The position numbers and the translations under genes are program-made. DNA of 64,000 nt, taken from assembly GCF_014489595.1 (NCBI RefSeq), contig NZ_CP060790.1, positions 2,976,001 to 3,040,000 of the forward strand. Reading direction: 5' to 3'. How positions within the stretch are numbered: position 1 is the stretch's first letter; each line of letters opens with the position of its first letter. The notes below the pieces were generated by a model. The model was not told the DNA's origin, did not search any database, and worked only from the letters and a program-made list of their open reading frames with translations. Positions 34,673 through 45,743 of the stretch are shown one piece after another. This DNA comes from Paenacidovorax monticola. Its GTDB lineage: Bacteria > Pseudomonadota > Gammaproteobacteria > Burkholderiales > Burkholderiaceae_C.

Positions 34673-36036
34673 ATGCCCGACAGCCCGACCACCACCGCGG
34701 CCTCCGCCGCCCCGAACCCGCCCTCCGCGCGCCCCGCCGCAGCTGGGCCGCCACTTGGCGCGTGTACCTGGAGCCCGCGAGCCTGCGCATGCTCGCGCTG
34801 GGCTTCTCGGCCGGGCTGCCGCTGCTGCTGGTGCTGGGCACGCTGTCGTTCTGGCTGCGCGAGGCGGGCATCGACCGCACCACCATCGGCTATCTGAGCT
34901 GGGTGGGCCTGGCCTACGCCTTCAAGTGGGTCTGGTCGCCCCTCGTGGACCGCATGCCGCTGCCGCTGCTCACGCGCTGGCTGGGCCGGCGGCGCAGCTG
35001 GCTGCTGCTGGCCCAGATGGCCGTGGCGGCAGGCCTGGTGGGCATGGCGTTCAACGACCCGCAGCAGGCGCTGCAGCCCGTGGTGTGGTGCGCTCTGGCC
35101 GTAGCCTTCGGCTCGGCCACGCAGGACATCGCGCTCGACGCGTTCCGCATCGAGTCGGCCGACGCCGACCGCCAGGCCGCGCTGGCCGCCACCTACCAGA
35201 CAGGCTACCGCCTGGCCATGATCTGGGCCGGCGCGGGCGTGCTGTGGCTGGCCGCGCGCTCCGAAGTGAGTGCCGTCGCGGGCTACCAGCACGGCGCATG
35301 GCGCATGGCCTATCTGGCCATGGCGGCATCAATGGGCGTGGGCATGCTCACGGTGCTGCTCTCGCCCGAGCCCGTGCAGCGCGCCCTCGCACCCGCGCGC
35401 AACCTCCTGGAATGGCTGCGCGGCGCGCTGATCGAGCCCTTCGCCGATTTCATCCGGCGCTACCGCTGGCAGGCGCTGCTGGTGCTGGGCCTGATCGCGG
35501 TGTACCGCATCAGCGACGTGGTCATGGGCATCATGGCCAACCCGTTCTATGTGGACATGGGCTTCACCAAGGACGAGGTGGCGGCCGTCACCAAGATCTA
35601 CGGCGTGGTCATGACGCTGGCGGGCGCCTTCGTGGGCGGCGCGCTGTCCATGCGCTGGGGCGTGATGCGCGTGCTCATGCTCGGCGCGTTGCTGTCGGCC
35701 GCGAGCAACCTGCTGTTCGCCTGGCTCGCCACGCGCGGGCACGACCTGACGGGCCTGGTCTTCGTCGTCTCGGCCGACAACCTGGCGGGCGGCATCGCCT
35801 CGGCGGCCTTCATCGCCTACCTGTCGAGCCTGACCAACGTGCAGTACTCGGCCACGCAGTACGCGCTGTTCAGCTCGATGATGCTGCTGGCGCCGAAGTG
35901 GATCGCGGGCTTCTCGGGCCGCTTCGTGGATGCGCACGGCTACATCGACTTCTTCACGGGCACCGCGCTGCTCGGGCTGCCCGTGCTGGCGCTGGTGTGG
36001 CTCGCGTCCCGGGTGCACGCGCGGCCCGCCGCCTGA
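34673..36036 (+). CDS. ampG: AmpG-like MFS permease (one apparent frameshift)
   Basis: Inner-membrane permease of the AmpG family, importing GlcNAc-anhydro-muropeptides for cell-wall recycling. Bridging one break gives 454 residues. The start MPDSPTTTAASAAPNPPSARP (34673) is joined to RRSWAATWRVYLEPASLRM by adding one C to the run at 34732-34735. Family blocks are LALGFSAGLPLLLVLGTLSFWLREAGIDRTTIGYL, FGSATQDIALDAFRIE and ADNLAGGIASAAFIAYLSSLTNVQYSATQYALFSS. Twelve to fourteen membrane segments are visible. It is divergent from the AraC gene. Confidence 0.88.
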
Positions 36037-36228
36037 CGCCGCAGCCCCCGGACTCCTCAGCCACCGGTCGCGCGGGTTTACTTAACTTTACGGAGGGGAC
36101 AACTCGGCGCGAAGCCCCGGCGCCACCATGTGCGCCATGACCCATGCCCACTACACTGCCGCCATGAGCGCAGCGCCGGGCCGCCCCAAGCAAGCGCGCA
36201 CCGGGGTGCGCGGCACGAAGGTATTCCA

Positions 36229-36948
36229 ATGAGCACCCACCAGTTGCTGATGATCGAAGACGACGCCCGCCTTGCGCAGATGGTGGGCGAGTACCTCGGC
36301 CAGAACGGCCTGCAGGTCACGCACCGGGCCGACGGCCTCAGCGGCCTGGCCCAGCTGCAGGGCCCGAAGCCCCCGCGCTGCCCGACCTGGTGATCCTCGA
36401 CCTCATGCTGCCCGACATGGACGGGCTGGAGGTCTGCCGCCGCATCCGCGCGCTGCAGGGCGGCGCGGCCCAGGTGCCTGTGCTCATGCTCACGGCCAAG
36501 GGCGACCCCATGGACCGCATCATCGGCTTGGAGCTGGGCGCCGACGACTACCTGCCCAAGCCCTTCGAGCCGCGCGAGCTGCTCGCGCGCATCCGCGCCA
36601 TCCTGCGCCGGCGCGGTGAGGGCGCGGCCCCCGCCGCCTCGCAGGCCATGCGCTTCGGCTCGCTCGAAATCGACCGCGACGCGCGCACCGTGTCCGTGGC
36701 CGGCCAGGCGGCCGACCTGACCTCGTACCAGTTCGACCTGCTCGTGGCGCTGGCCGAGCGCGCGGGCCGCGTGCTCACGCGCGACCAGATCATGGAGGCC
36801 GTGCGCGGGCGCGAGCTGGAGGCCTTCGACCGCTCCATCGACGTCCACATGGGCCGCATCCGCGCGGCCATCGAGGCCGACCCAAGACCCCAAGCGCATC
36901 CTCACCGTGCGCGGCGTGGGCTATGTGTTCGCCAAGCAGCAAGACTAG
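36229..36948 (+). CDS. OmpR-family response regulator (three apparent single-base losses)
   Basis: DNA-binding response regulator, 240 residues when reconstructed. The receiver has acidic residues LLMIEDDARL, phospho-acceptor Asp in LVILDLMLPDMDGLEV, switch Thr in LMLTAKGD, and Lys in DDYLPKPFEPRELLARIR. The winged helix ends RSIDVHMGRIRAAIEAD-PKTPKRILTVRGVGYVFA. The frame breaks once at 36363-36374 (adding one C restores APALPDLVILD) and twice within 36880-36896 (two C restore DPKTPKRI). It precedes the sensor kinase by 31 bp. The signal is unknown; it resembles RstA/CpxR-type systems. Confidence 0.87.
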
Positions 36949-36979
36949 GCATGGCCTATCGCATGCGACGTCTCTGAAC

Positions 36980-38219
<1,240 letters not shown>

Positions 38220-38232
38220 CGCACGCGCGGTC

Positions 38233-39505
38233 CTAGCCGGCGGGCCAGCGCCACCGCATCGCCGCGTACAGCCCCGCCCCAGCACCAGCCCGCCCCGGCG
38301 ATGCCCAGGGCCCAGTCGAAGCCCTGCGCGGGCGACGCCGCCTGCCCCAGCAGCCAGGCCACCATGGGCGGCCCCACGATCTGGCCGATGCCGTACAGCG
38401 CCGTCAGCAGCCCCGTGAAGCCCGCGCCGGCCTGCGGCCATTGCCGCCGAGCCTCTTGCAGCGCAAAGAACGTGATGGCGGTGAACGGCAGGCCGAGCAG
38501 AAGGCTGCCCAGCGCGAAGCCTGCGCGCCCCGGCCACAGCATGCCCATCCCGATCGCCGCGGCCTGCATCAGATAGGCCCAGGCCAGCAGCACGCGCCGA
38601 TCGCGCTCGGGCGCGATGCGCGTGGACAGCAGCGCCCCCAGCGCCACGCCCGCGCCGAACAAGGGCCAGAACAGGTCCGGCCAGACCGAGCCCGCGGGCA
38701 GCGCGGCGCGCGCGATCACCGGCAGGAAGGTGGCCGTGACGATGTAGCCAAAGCCGGCCAGGCCATAGGCCAGTGCCAGCAGCGTGCGCTCGGCCGCAGG
38801 CCGGGCCGCGGCGGCCGGTGACCCGCCCGGGGCGCCGGCAGGGGGCCGCGCGCCCTCGGGCGCCTCCGCGCCGCGGAAGACGCGCCACACGCCCGCGCAC
38901 AGCGCGGCGGCCAGCACCGCGAAGGCCGCCCAGCCCGCCGCGGCGCTCCAGCCGGCACCGACCATGGCGCCGGCCGACAGGCCCGTGAGCACGATGCCCA
39001 GCCCCGGGCCGCAGAAGATCAGCCCGCCCAGCGCGGGCGCGCCCAGGTGCGCAAGACGCCCCATGCACCAGTTGGCCGTGCCCAGGAACACCAGGGCGCT
39101 CGCCACGCCCGCCAGCAGCCGCAGCGCGGGCCAGGAAGCGGTCCAGGGCAGTGCCAGGCCCGCCGTGAGCAGCGCCGTGGCCACCAGGCCGCCCCGCACC
39201 AGCGCCGCGTTGCCGGGCATGCGCCCCATGCGCCGGCCCAGCCAGGGCAGCGCCATGTACAGCAGCGCTCCCGCGAGGTAGCCGAAGTAGTTGGCCGTGG
39301 CCAGCCAGCTGCCGGCGGCAATGTCCACCACGCCGTCGTGCAGCATCATGGGCAGCAGCGGCGTGAACGCGAATCGGCCGATGCCCATGGCCGCCGCCAG
39401 CGCCGCCATGCCGGCGAAGGCGACGCGCAGGGAGGCTTGGGCGCCCCGCGCGCCGGACGATGAGGGAATTGCAGTGGAGGCCACGGTAGGGAAAGGGATT
39501 GCCAC
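38233..39505 (-). CDS. YbfB/YjiJ-family MFS transporter (two apparent single-base losses near 3' end)
   Basis: Inner-membrane MFS protein of 424 residues when reconstructed, with twelve membrane segments. Typical of the family are AALAAAMGIGRFAFTPLLPMM near the N-terminus, GSWLATANYFGYLAGAL, and LYGIGQIVGPPMVAWLLG. In the C-rich stretch 38272-38296, two missing bases divert the frame; adding them gives IAGAGLVLGAGLYAAMRWRW and a TAG at 38235-38233. Substrate unknown. It is divergent from the LysR gene at 39570, its likely regulator. Confidence 0.85.
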
Positions 39506-39569
39506 GGCAGATGCCGCTGCTTATCATCTTAGCAAGAGAATGAATTTTTATTATTCATACTTTTTCAAG

Positions 39570-40437
39570 ATGGAAAACACCCCTCGCCCCTGGACCTCTC
39601 GGCCCTGGAGATCTTCCGCACGGTGGCCGCCGAGGGCAGCGTCACGCGCGCGGCCGAGCGGCTGCGGCGCGCGCAGTCCAACGTCACCACGCGCGTGCGG
39701 CAATTGGAGGCGGAACTGGGCACCGTGCTGTTCCTGCGCGAGGGCAAGCGCATGGCGCTCACGCCCGAGGGGCAGGTACTGCTCGGGTACGCGGACCGGC
39801 TGCTGGCCCTGGCCGAAGAGGCGCGCCAGGCGCTGCACCCCGGCCAGCCGGGAGGGCGGCTGCGCCTGGGATCGATGGAAAGCACGGCCGCCAGCCGCTT
39901 GCCCGGGCCGCTGGCCCGCCTGCACGCCCAATGGCCCGGCGTGGCGCTGGAGCTGTCCACCGCTCCCACCCGGGAGTTGGTCGAGCGGCTGCGCGCCCAT
40001 GCGCTCGACGCCGTGCTCATTGCCTGGCCTCCGGGCCAGCCGCTGGACGCCACGCTCGACGCCCAGCCCGTGTTCACCGAGGAATTGCTGCTGGTCCTGC
40101 CTGCCGGCCATCCCCCGTGCACGGTCCCGCCGACGTGCAGCCCGGCACGCTGGCCGTGTTCGAGCCAGGCTGCACCTACCGCCGCATCGCCCAGGACTGG
40201 CTTGCGCCCCGGCCCACGCCCATGCGGCTGCTGGAGCTGGGCTCGTACCACGCCATCCTGGCCTGCGTGGCCGCAGGCGGCTGCGTGGGCGTGGCGCCGC
40301 GCTCGGTGCTGGCGCTGGCACAGCCCGCCCCCGCGCTGCGTCTGCACCCCCTGATGCGCATCGACACCCTGCTCGCGCACCGCCGTGGCTACCGCTCGGC
40401 GGCGCTCGACGCACTGCGCCCCCTGCTCACGGCCTGA
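39570..40437 (+). CDS. LysR-family regulator (two apparent single-base losses)
   Basis: LysR activator of 289 residues when reconstructed. A missing C in 39587-39590 hides the join between MENTPRP and [25 protein letters not shown]; the HTH and linker [20 protein letters not shown] follow. A second loss at about 40108-40112 (CCCCC run) separates [10 protein letters not shown] from [19 protein letters not shown]. The domain pair is otherwise intact and ends [11 protein letters not shown]. It is divergent from the YbfB-type MFS and upstream of the nitronate monooxygenase-like gene. By position it should control the MFS. Confidence 0.84.
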
Positions 40438-40471
40438 ACACCCCCCATTTCCCCTCCCGGAGTCTTCCACC

Positions 40472-41579
40472 ATGCCCCACCGCCCCCTGCGCACCGCACT
40501 GGACCTGCGCCTGCCCATCATCCAGGGCCCCATGACCGGCGCCGACACGCCAGCCCTGGCCGCCGCCGTTTCGCAGGCCGGGGCCTGGGCATCCTCGGCT
40601 GCGGCATGCGCTCGCCCACGGCCATGGCCGAAGCAGCGGCCGAGGTGCGGCGGCACACGGCGCGGCCCTTCGGGCTCAACCTCTTCGTGCAGGACACCCC
40701 CACTCCCGACGCCGCCACGGTGGCCAGCGCGCTGGAGCGCCTGGCCCCGCTGTATGCCGAGTTCGGCCTGCAGCCCGCCGTGCCCGCGCGGTGGTGCGAG
40801 GACTTCCGCGCCCAGTTCGAGGCCCTGATCGAAGCCCGCCCCACGTGGCCAGCTTCACCTTCGGCATCCTGGATGCCGCGCAGGTCGAGCGGCTGCATGG
40901 CGCGGGCTGTTACGTCGTGGGCACGGCCACCACGGTGGCCGAGGCCGTCGCCTGGGCCGACGTGGGTGCCGATGCGGTCTGCGCCTCGGGCATGGAGGCC
41001 GGCGGCCACCGGGGCACCTTTCAGGGGACGGATGGGGCAGCGCGCAAGGGGCCGTCCCTCGCCGACTTCGCGGCCTCCATGGTCGGCGCGATGGCGCTCG
41101 TGCCGCAGTGCGTGGACGCGCTGCGGCCCCGGGGCGTGGCGGTGATCGCCGCGGGCGGCATCATGGACGGGCGCGGCATCGCGGCCGCGCAGGCCCTGGG
41201 CGCCGAGGCCGTGCAAATGGGCACCGCTTTCCTTGCCAGCGACGAATCAGGCATCGGCAGCGCCTACCGCCAGGCCATGGCCCGCGCCACGGCCACCGAT
41301 ACGCGCACCACGCGCATCTTCTCGGGCCGGCCGGCGCGCGGCATCGTGAACGCGATGATGCAGCGCCTGCAGGCCGACGAGGCCAGCGTGCCCGCCTACC
41401 CCGTGCAGAACGCGGTCACCGGCGCGCTGCGCCGGGCATCGGCCGAGGCGGGCAACGCGGACTACCTGTCGCTGTGGGCGGGCCAGGGCGTGGGTGCCGT
41501 GCGGCCCATGCCGGCCGCGGCGCTCATGGCCCTGCTGGAGCAGGAGTGGCGCGCGGCGCTGGCGGCCCTGTCGGCGTGA
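40472..41579 (+). CDS. Nitronate monooxygenase / NPD-family flavoprotein (two apparent single-base losses)
   Basis: TIM-barrel FMN enzyme, 369 residues when reconstructed, of the 2-nitropropane dioxygenase family (nitronate monooxygenase, or FabK-like). It has PIIQGPMTGADTPALAAAVSQAG at the N-terminus, GCYVVGTATTVAEA, the FMN-phosphate loop GMEAGGHRG, and IAAGGIMDGRGIAAAQALGAEAVQMGTAFL. Losses at 40580-40583 (one G restores AGGLGILGCGMRSP) and 40839-40842 (one C restores ARPPHVASFTFG) break the frame. Thirty-four bases follow the LysR stop, so the two may be co-transcribed. The exact substrate cannot be told. Confidence 0.83.
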
Positions 41580-41628
41580 ACGGCAAAACACCGCACAATC
41601 GCGGATTCGGTCAGACACGAAAAATGCG

Positions 41629-42608
41629 ATGAAGAACATCCTGGTGGTGGGGGTGCGGGCTATATCGGCTCCCATATGGTGTGGCTGCTGGGCCAGCGTG
41701 GCGTGCACGTGGTGACGCTGGACAACCTGAGCGCCGGGCACCGCGACGCGGTGCTGCACGGCGAGCTGGTGGTGGGCGACATGGCCGACCGCGCCGTGCT
41801 CGACCGTGTGCTGTCCAGCCGCCGCTTCGATGCCGTGATGCACTTCGCCTCCTATATCCAGGTGGGCGAGTCGGTCACCGACCCCGCCAAGTACTACCTC
41901 AACAATGTCGCCCACACGCTCGCGCTGCTCGCCGCCATGCGCGACCATGGCGTGCAGCGGTTCGTGTTCTCGTCCACGGCCGCGGTCTTCGGCGAGCCGC
42001 GCTATTCGCCCCTCGACGAAAGGCACCCCCGCGAGCCGATCAACCCCTACGGCCGCACCAAGTGGATGATCGAGCAGGCGCTGGACGACTACGACCGGGC
42101 CTACGGCCTGCGTTCGGTGAGCCTGCGCTACTTCAACGCGGCGGGCGCGCACCCCGAGGCGCTGCTGGGCGAGCGCCACGAGCCCGAAACCCACCTGGTG
42201 CCGCTGGTGCTGCAGGCCGCATCGGGGCGCCGACCCCATGTCACGGTGTTCGGCCGCGACTACGACACCCCCGACGGTACCTGCATCCGCGACTACATCC
42301 ATGTGATGGACCTGGCCGAGGCCCACTGGCAAGCGTTGCGCTACCTGGCCGATGGCGGCGCCACGCGCGCCTTCAACCTCGGCAATGGCGACGGCTATTC
42401 GGTGCAGCAGGTGGTGGACACGGCCCGTGCGGTGACGGGGCGGCCCATTGCGGTGCAGGAGGGCGCGCGGCGTGCCGGTGATCCCGCGCGCCTCGTGGCG
42501 GACGCGGCCCTCGCGCGCGCGGTGCTGCAGTGGCAGCCGCGCCATGGCGATCTGCGCACCATCGTGCAGGACGCCTGGCGCTGGGAAAGGCGCGCGGCGG
42601 GCGCCTGA
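41629..42608 (+). CDS. galE: UDP-glucose 4-epimerase (one apparent frameshift)
   Basis: NAD-dependent SDR that interconverts UDP-glucose and UDP-galactose, supplying sugars for surface polysaccharide. The reconstructed 326 residues begin MKNILVVGGAGYIGSHMVWL, where one extra G in the run at 41649-41653 is needed for the Rossmann motif. Next are DMADRAVL, the catalytic Ser-Ser-Thr in FSSTAAVFGEP, YxxxK in NPYGRTKWMIE, and RYFNAAGAHPEALLGERHEPETHL. The C-terminal FNLGNGDGYSVQQVV is typical. It is convergent with the polysaccharide genes that follow on the other strand, six bp apart. Confidence 0.93.
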
Positions 42609-42614
42609 CGCGCC

Positions 42615-43589
42615 TCAGCCCGCGCGCCGCGACGGGTGCGGGAGCAGGAAACGGTCCGCCACGCTGTCCGGCACGTACAGGCCGCGCGCCAGGTACTCGT
42701 CCAGGCGCTTGCGGTCGGGCGCCCGCAGCTTGATGACGGACGGCAGCGCCTGCGGAACCCGCGAGAACAGCAGGCGGATCTTCAGCGGCGTGCGCCCCCA
42801 GCGCCCCAGCGCGTGGTAGTAGAAGGGCCCGTCCTCGGCCTTGCCCAGGCTGAGCCGGTAGCGCCCCTGGAGGCGCAGCACGCGCTGCAGGGCCAGGTGC
42901 ATGCTCAGGTAGCCCGGAATGTCGATGGCCTGGCGCACCGCCTCGTACACGCCCAGCGCCTGCAGGTGCGCGATGTAGCCCGCATTGCCGCGCGGCAGCA
43001 CCTCTTCGGTGAACTCGCGCTGCAGGTCCTCGATGAAGGGGCTGCCCGGCGGCGCCGCCATGAACCAGTTCTCGACCACGGGAAACTGCGGGTCGCTGGT
43101 GTAGCGCTCCAGGTAGTACCCCACGAAGTCCGACCGCGAGCGTGCCTGTTCGGCCAGCACCCAGTCGAGCGGCTGGGTGAGGATGGTGCTCGCGTCCAGC
43201 CAGATGCCCCCGTGGCGCCGCAGCAGCTCCAGCCGGATCCAGTCCGCGCGCTGCGGGGCCGCGGCCCCGGCCAGCGCGGCGGGCAGCGCGCCAACCCGGT
43301 CCAGCACGCTCGCGCTGTCGAGGACATGGATGCGCCAGCCCGGCATCAGTGCGCGCCAGTGGTCGAAGCAGCGCCGCACGAGCAGGGGCGGATCGACCCC
43401 ATCCCAGTACGCCCAGACGATGGGCGGAATGGCCGCCTCGCAGGGCTGCGCGGGCCCGAACGCATGTTGCGCGAAGGGCGCGGGCTGGTGCGCCTCCAGA
43501 GCCCGGGGCCACGCGGCGTAGAAGCGCTGCATCCAGCGTGCGAGCCACAGCTCGGCGCGGTGCTTGCGGGAAAGCCGGGGTGCGCTCAT
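42615..43589 (-). CDS. Capsular polysaccharide synthesis glycosyltransferase (Caps_synth type)
   Basis: A 324-residue glycosyltransferase of the Caps_synth/GT32-like type. It has PPIVWAYWDGVDPPLLVRRCFDHWR near residue 55, then the acceptor region QRADWIRLELLRRHGGIWLDASTILTQPLDWV carrying the sugar-nucleotide Asp pair, and FPVVENWFMAAPPGSPFI. It overlaps the GT2 gene by four bases (ATGA) and is the last gene of the polysaccharide operon. It is a paralogue of the gene at 47263. Acceptor and donor unknown. Confidence 0.84.
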   Translation of the reverse strand: MSAPRLSRKHRAELWLARWMQRFYAAWPRALEAHQPAPFAQHAFGPAQPCEAAIPPIVWAYWDGVDPPLLVRRCFDHWRALMPGWRIHVLDSASVLDRVGALPAALAGAAAPQRADWIRLELLRRHGGIWLDASTILTQPLDWVLAEQARSRSDFVGYYLERYTSDPQFPVVENWFMAAPPGSPFIEDLQREFTEEVLPRGNAGYIAHLQALGVYEAVRQAIDIPGYLSMHLALQRVLRLQGRYRLSLGKAEDGPFYYHALGRWGRTPLKIRLLFSRVPQALPSVIKLRAPDRKRLDEYLARGLYVPDSVADRFLLPHPSRRAG

Positions 43590-44595
43590 CGGGGCGTGGC
43601 GTGGAACCAGTGGCGGAACTTGCGCCAGCGCAGCCACCAGCCGCGCCGCAGGTAGGCCTGTTCGAGCTGTGCGGGCGACAACGGCGAGGACGCGCGAAAG
43701 TCCTCGCGCAGGCGCTCCGCCCATTCCACGGCGGCGGGGTCGGCCCCCTGGCGCGCCACGAAGCGCATGGCGCCGATGAGGTTGCGCGCGCACTGGTGCG
43801 CGAGCGCGAAGCGCAGCGCGGCATCGCCCTCGGGGGGGTACCCGCGAGCGCGCCGCGAAACGCCCGCAAGGCTCCTGACTGGTCGAGCGCCTTGCGCGCA
43901 TTCATGGTCGCCAGAATGCTGCTGCCCCGCTGGCGGTAGGCGACCCAGGTCTGCGGCGCGTAGTAGAAGCTGGCCGCGCGCAGCGCCACCAGGGGCATGG
44001 CCGCCATGTCCTCGAAGTAGCGCCCCGGCGGAAAGCGCAGACCGGACGTCCACAGCGCGCGGCGCGAGACCTTGGACCAGGCGTGCAGCTCGCCCGTGCG
44101 CAGCAGCCCGGCGAGCAGCGCGGCGCGGTCGTGCTGCAGCGTGTTCGCGGGCCCAGCGAACGAGGCCCGGTGCAATTCACCGCGCAGGCGGTGCTTCAGG
44201 CGCGTGCGCTCGCGCCACACCTGGAAGTCGCACAACACGACGTCGGGCGCATGCCGCTGCACGATGGCGCGCAGTGCATCGATGGCGCCCGGCAGCAGCT
44301 TGTCGTCCGAGTCGAGGAACCACAGGTACTCGCCCCGCGCCGCGTCGATCATGGTGTTGCGCGCGGCGCTCAGGCCGCCGTTGCGCTCGTGCCGCAGCAG
44401 CCGCAGCCGGCCAGGCCAGCGCGCGGACAGGGTCTGCATCAGCGCCCAGGAACCGTCCGGCGAGCAGTCGTCGAGCACCAGCACTTCGACGCCCTCGCCG
44501 GCCTGCTCCATTACCGACTCCACGCATTCGGCCAGATAGGCCTCGACGTTGTAGACCGGGATCAGCACGCTGAGCCAGGGCGCCGGCGCGTTCAT
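43586..44595 (-). CDS. Glycosyltransferase family 2 (one apparent frameshift in a poly-G tract)
   Basis: GT-A-fold inverting transferase of 336 residues when reconstructed. The N-terminal core reads WLSVLIPVYNVEAYLAECVESVM, DDCSPDGS, NGGLSAARNTMIDAARGEYLWFLDSDDKLLPGAI with the DxD-type SDD. The frame breaks at seven G (43832-43838); an eighth restores LAGTPPEGDAALRFALAHQ and a full C-terminus ending RHWFHATPR. The tract lies in a surface-polysaccharide gene, so phase variation is possible, but other housekeeping genes here show the same kind of loss. It overlaps both neighbours by four bases. Confidence 0.86.
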
Positions 44596-45743
44596 CGCCC
44601 CGCCTCCGGGCGCGCGGCAGCCAGCACCGCAAGGAAGCGGTCTTCGTAGTCGCGCGTCATGCGCTGCAGGCCGTAGAGCCGCTCGGCGTCCTCGCGCGCG
44701 GCCTGCGCCATGCGCGCGGCGGCTTCGCCGTCGCGCAGCAGCTGCTCGAGCGCATCGGCCAGCGCCCCGGGGCTGGCATGCGCAGCCAGCAGGCCGTTGC
44801 GCCCGTGGTCGATCACTTCCTGCACGCCCACCACGGCACTGCCCACCACGGCGCAGCCTGCCGCCATGCCCTCGATGAGCGACAGGGGCATGCCCTCGTA
44901 GTGCGTCGCCAGCACGCAGATCTGGTGGCCCATCAGCAGGCCGGGCACGTCGCTGCAGAAGCCGATGAAGCGCACCTGGTCGTCGAGCCCCAGCGCGCTG
45001 CACAGCTTCTTCGCGTTGCGCAGGGCGTAGGCCTTGCCGCCGCCCGCGAGCTGCACGGCCGGCCGCAGGCCACGTTCGCGCAGCAGGGCCACGGCGCGCA
45101 ACAGTGTGGCATGGTCCTTCTGGCGCGCGAAGCGCGCGGCCATGACGATGCCCGGCACGCGCGCGGCAAACGGTTGCTGGGGCGCCTGCGCATAGGGCTC
45201 CAGCCGGATGCCATTGGGGATCGCCAGCGTCCGGTCCGCGGGGAAACCGCGCTGCAGCAGGCTCTGGCGCACGCCCTCCGAACAGCCGACGATGGCGTCC
45301 GTGCGGCGGCTCAGCCACAGCGCCTGCGCCAGGCGCCAGCGCGTGTAGCGCTCGCGCGAGTTGTGCTCCACGTGCACCAGGTGCGGCACATGGGCCAGCA
45401 GCCCGGCGTAGCGCCCCCACAGGTGCTCGCTATAGCCGTGCGCCACGAGGATGTCGGGCCGGAAGCGCTCGCACAGGGCCTTCAGTTGCCAGACCGTCGC
45501 CGCGTGCGCCCAGCCCGCGACCACCTCCACCGCCAGGCCCTGGCTGCGCAGCGCCTCAACACGCTCGGGCGCGGTATTGCGCTTCTTGCGCAGCACCAGC
45601 AGTGCCTCGAACCGGCCGGAGGCGCCATGCGCGCGCACCAGATCCACCGCCACCTGCGTGGCCCCCGAGAATCCCCCGGTGACGAAATGCAGCACCCGGG
45701 GGCGGCGGCCCCCCGGTAACGGCGCGGGCTCGGCAGACGTCAC
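44592..45743 (-). CDS. Glycosyltransferase family 4 (GT-B fold)
   Basis: A 383-residue retaining transferase of the GT4 type. The N-terminal half has VLHFVTGGFSGATQVAVDLVRAHG, the acceptor side HLVHVEHNSRERYTRW and IPNGIRLEPY. The C-terminal half has VMAARFARQKDHATLLRAV and the E-x7-E motif EGMPLSLIEGMAAGCAVV. The start is GTG at 45743 (VTSAEPAPLPGG) overlapping the preceding stop as GTGA; the 3' end overlaps the GT2 start as ATGA. These overlaps show one tightly coupled operon. Confidence 0.88.
   Translation of the reverse strand: MTSAEPAPLPGGRRPRVLHFVTGGFSGATQVAVDLVRAHGASGRFEALLVLRKKRNTAPERVEALRSQGLAVEVVAGWAHAATVWQLKALCERFRPDILVAHGYSEHLWGRYAGLLAHVPHLVHVEHNSRERYTRWRLAQALWLSRRTDAIVGCSEGVRQSLLQRGFPADRTLAIPNGIRLEPYAQAPQQPFAARVPGIVMAARFARQKDHATLLRAVALLRERGLRPAVQLAGGGKAYALRNAKKLCSALGLDDQVRFIGFCSDVPGLLMGHQICVLATHYEGMPLSLIEGMAAGCAVVGSAVVGVQEVIDHGRNGLLAAHASPGALADALEQLLRDGEAAARMAQAAREDAERLYGLQRMTRDYEDRFLAVLAAARPEAGR

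Noticed and set aside
42373..45420. A 1015-codon open frame across the glycosyltransferase genes
   Set aside because: It is mostly shadow of the GT4 and Caps_synth genes in another frame; only its middle carries the GT2 N-terminus. The GC-rich third positions keep wrong frames open.
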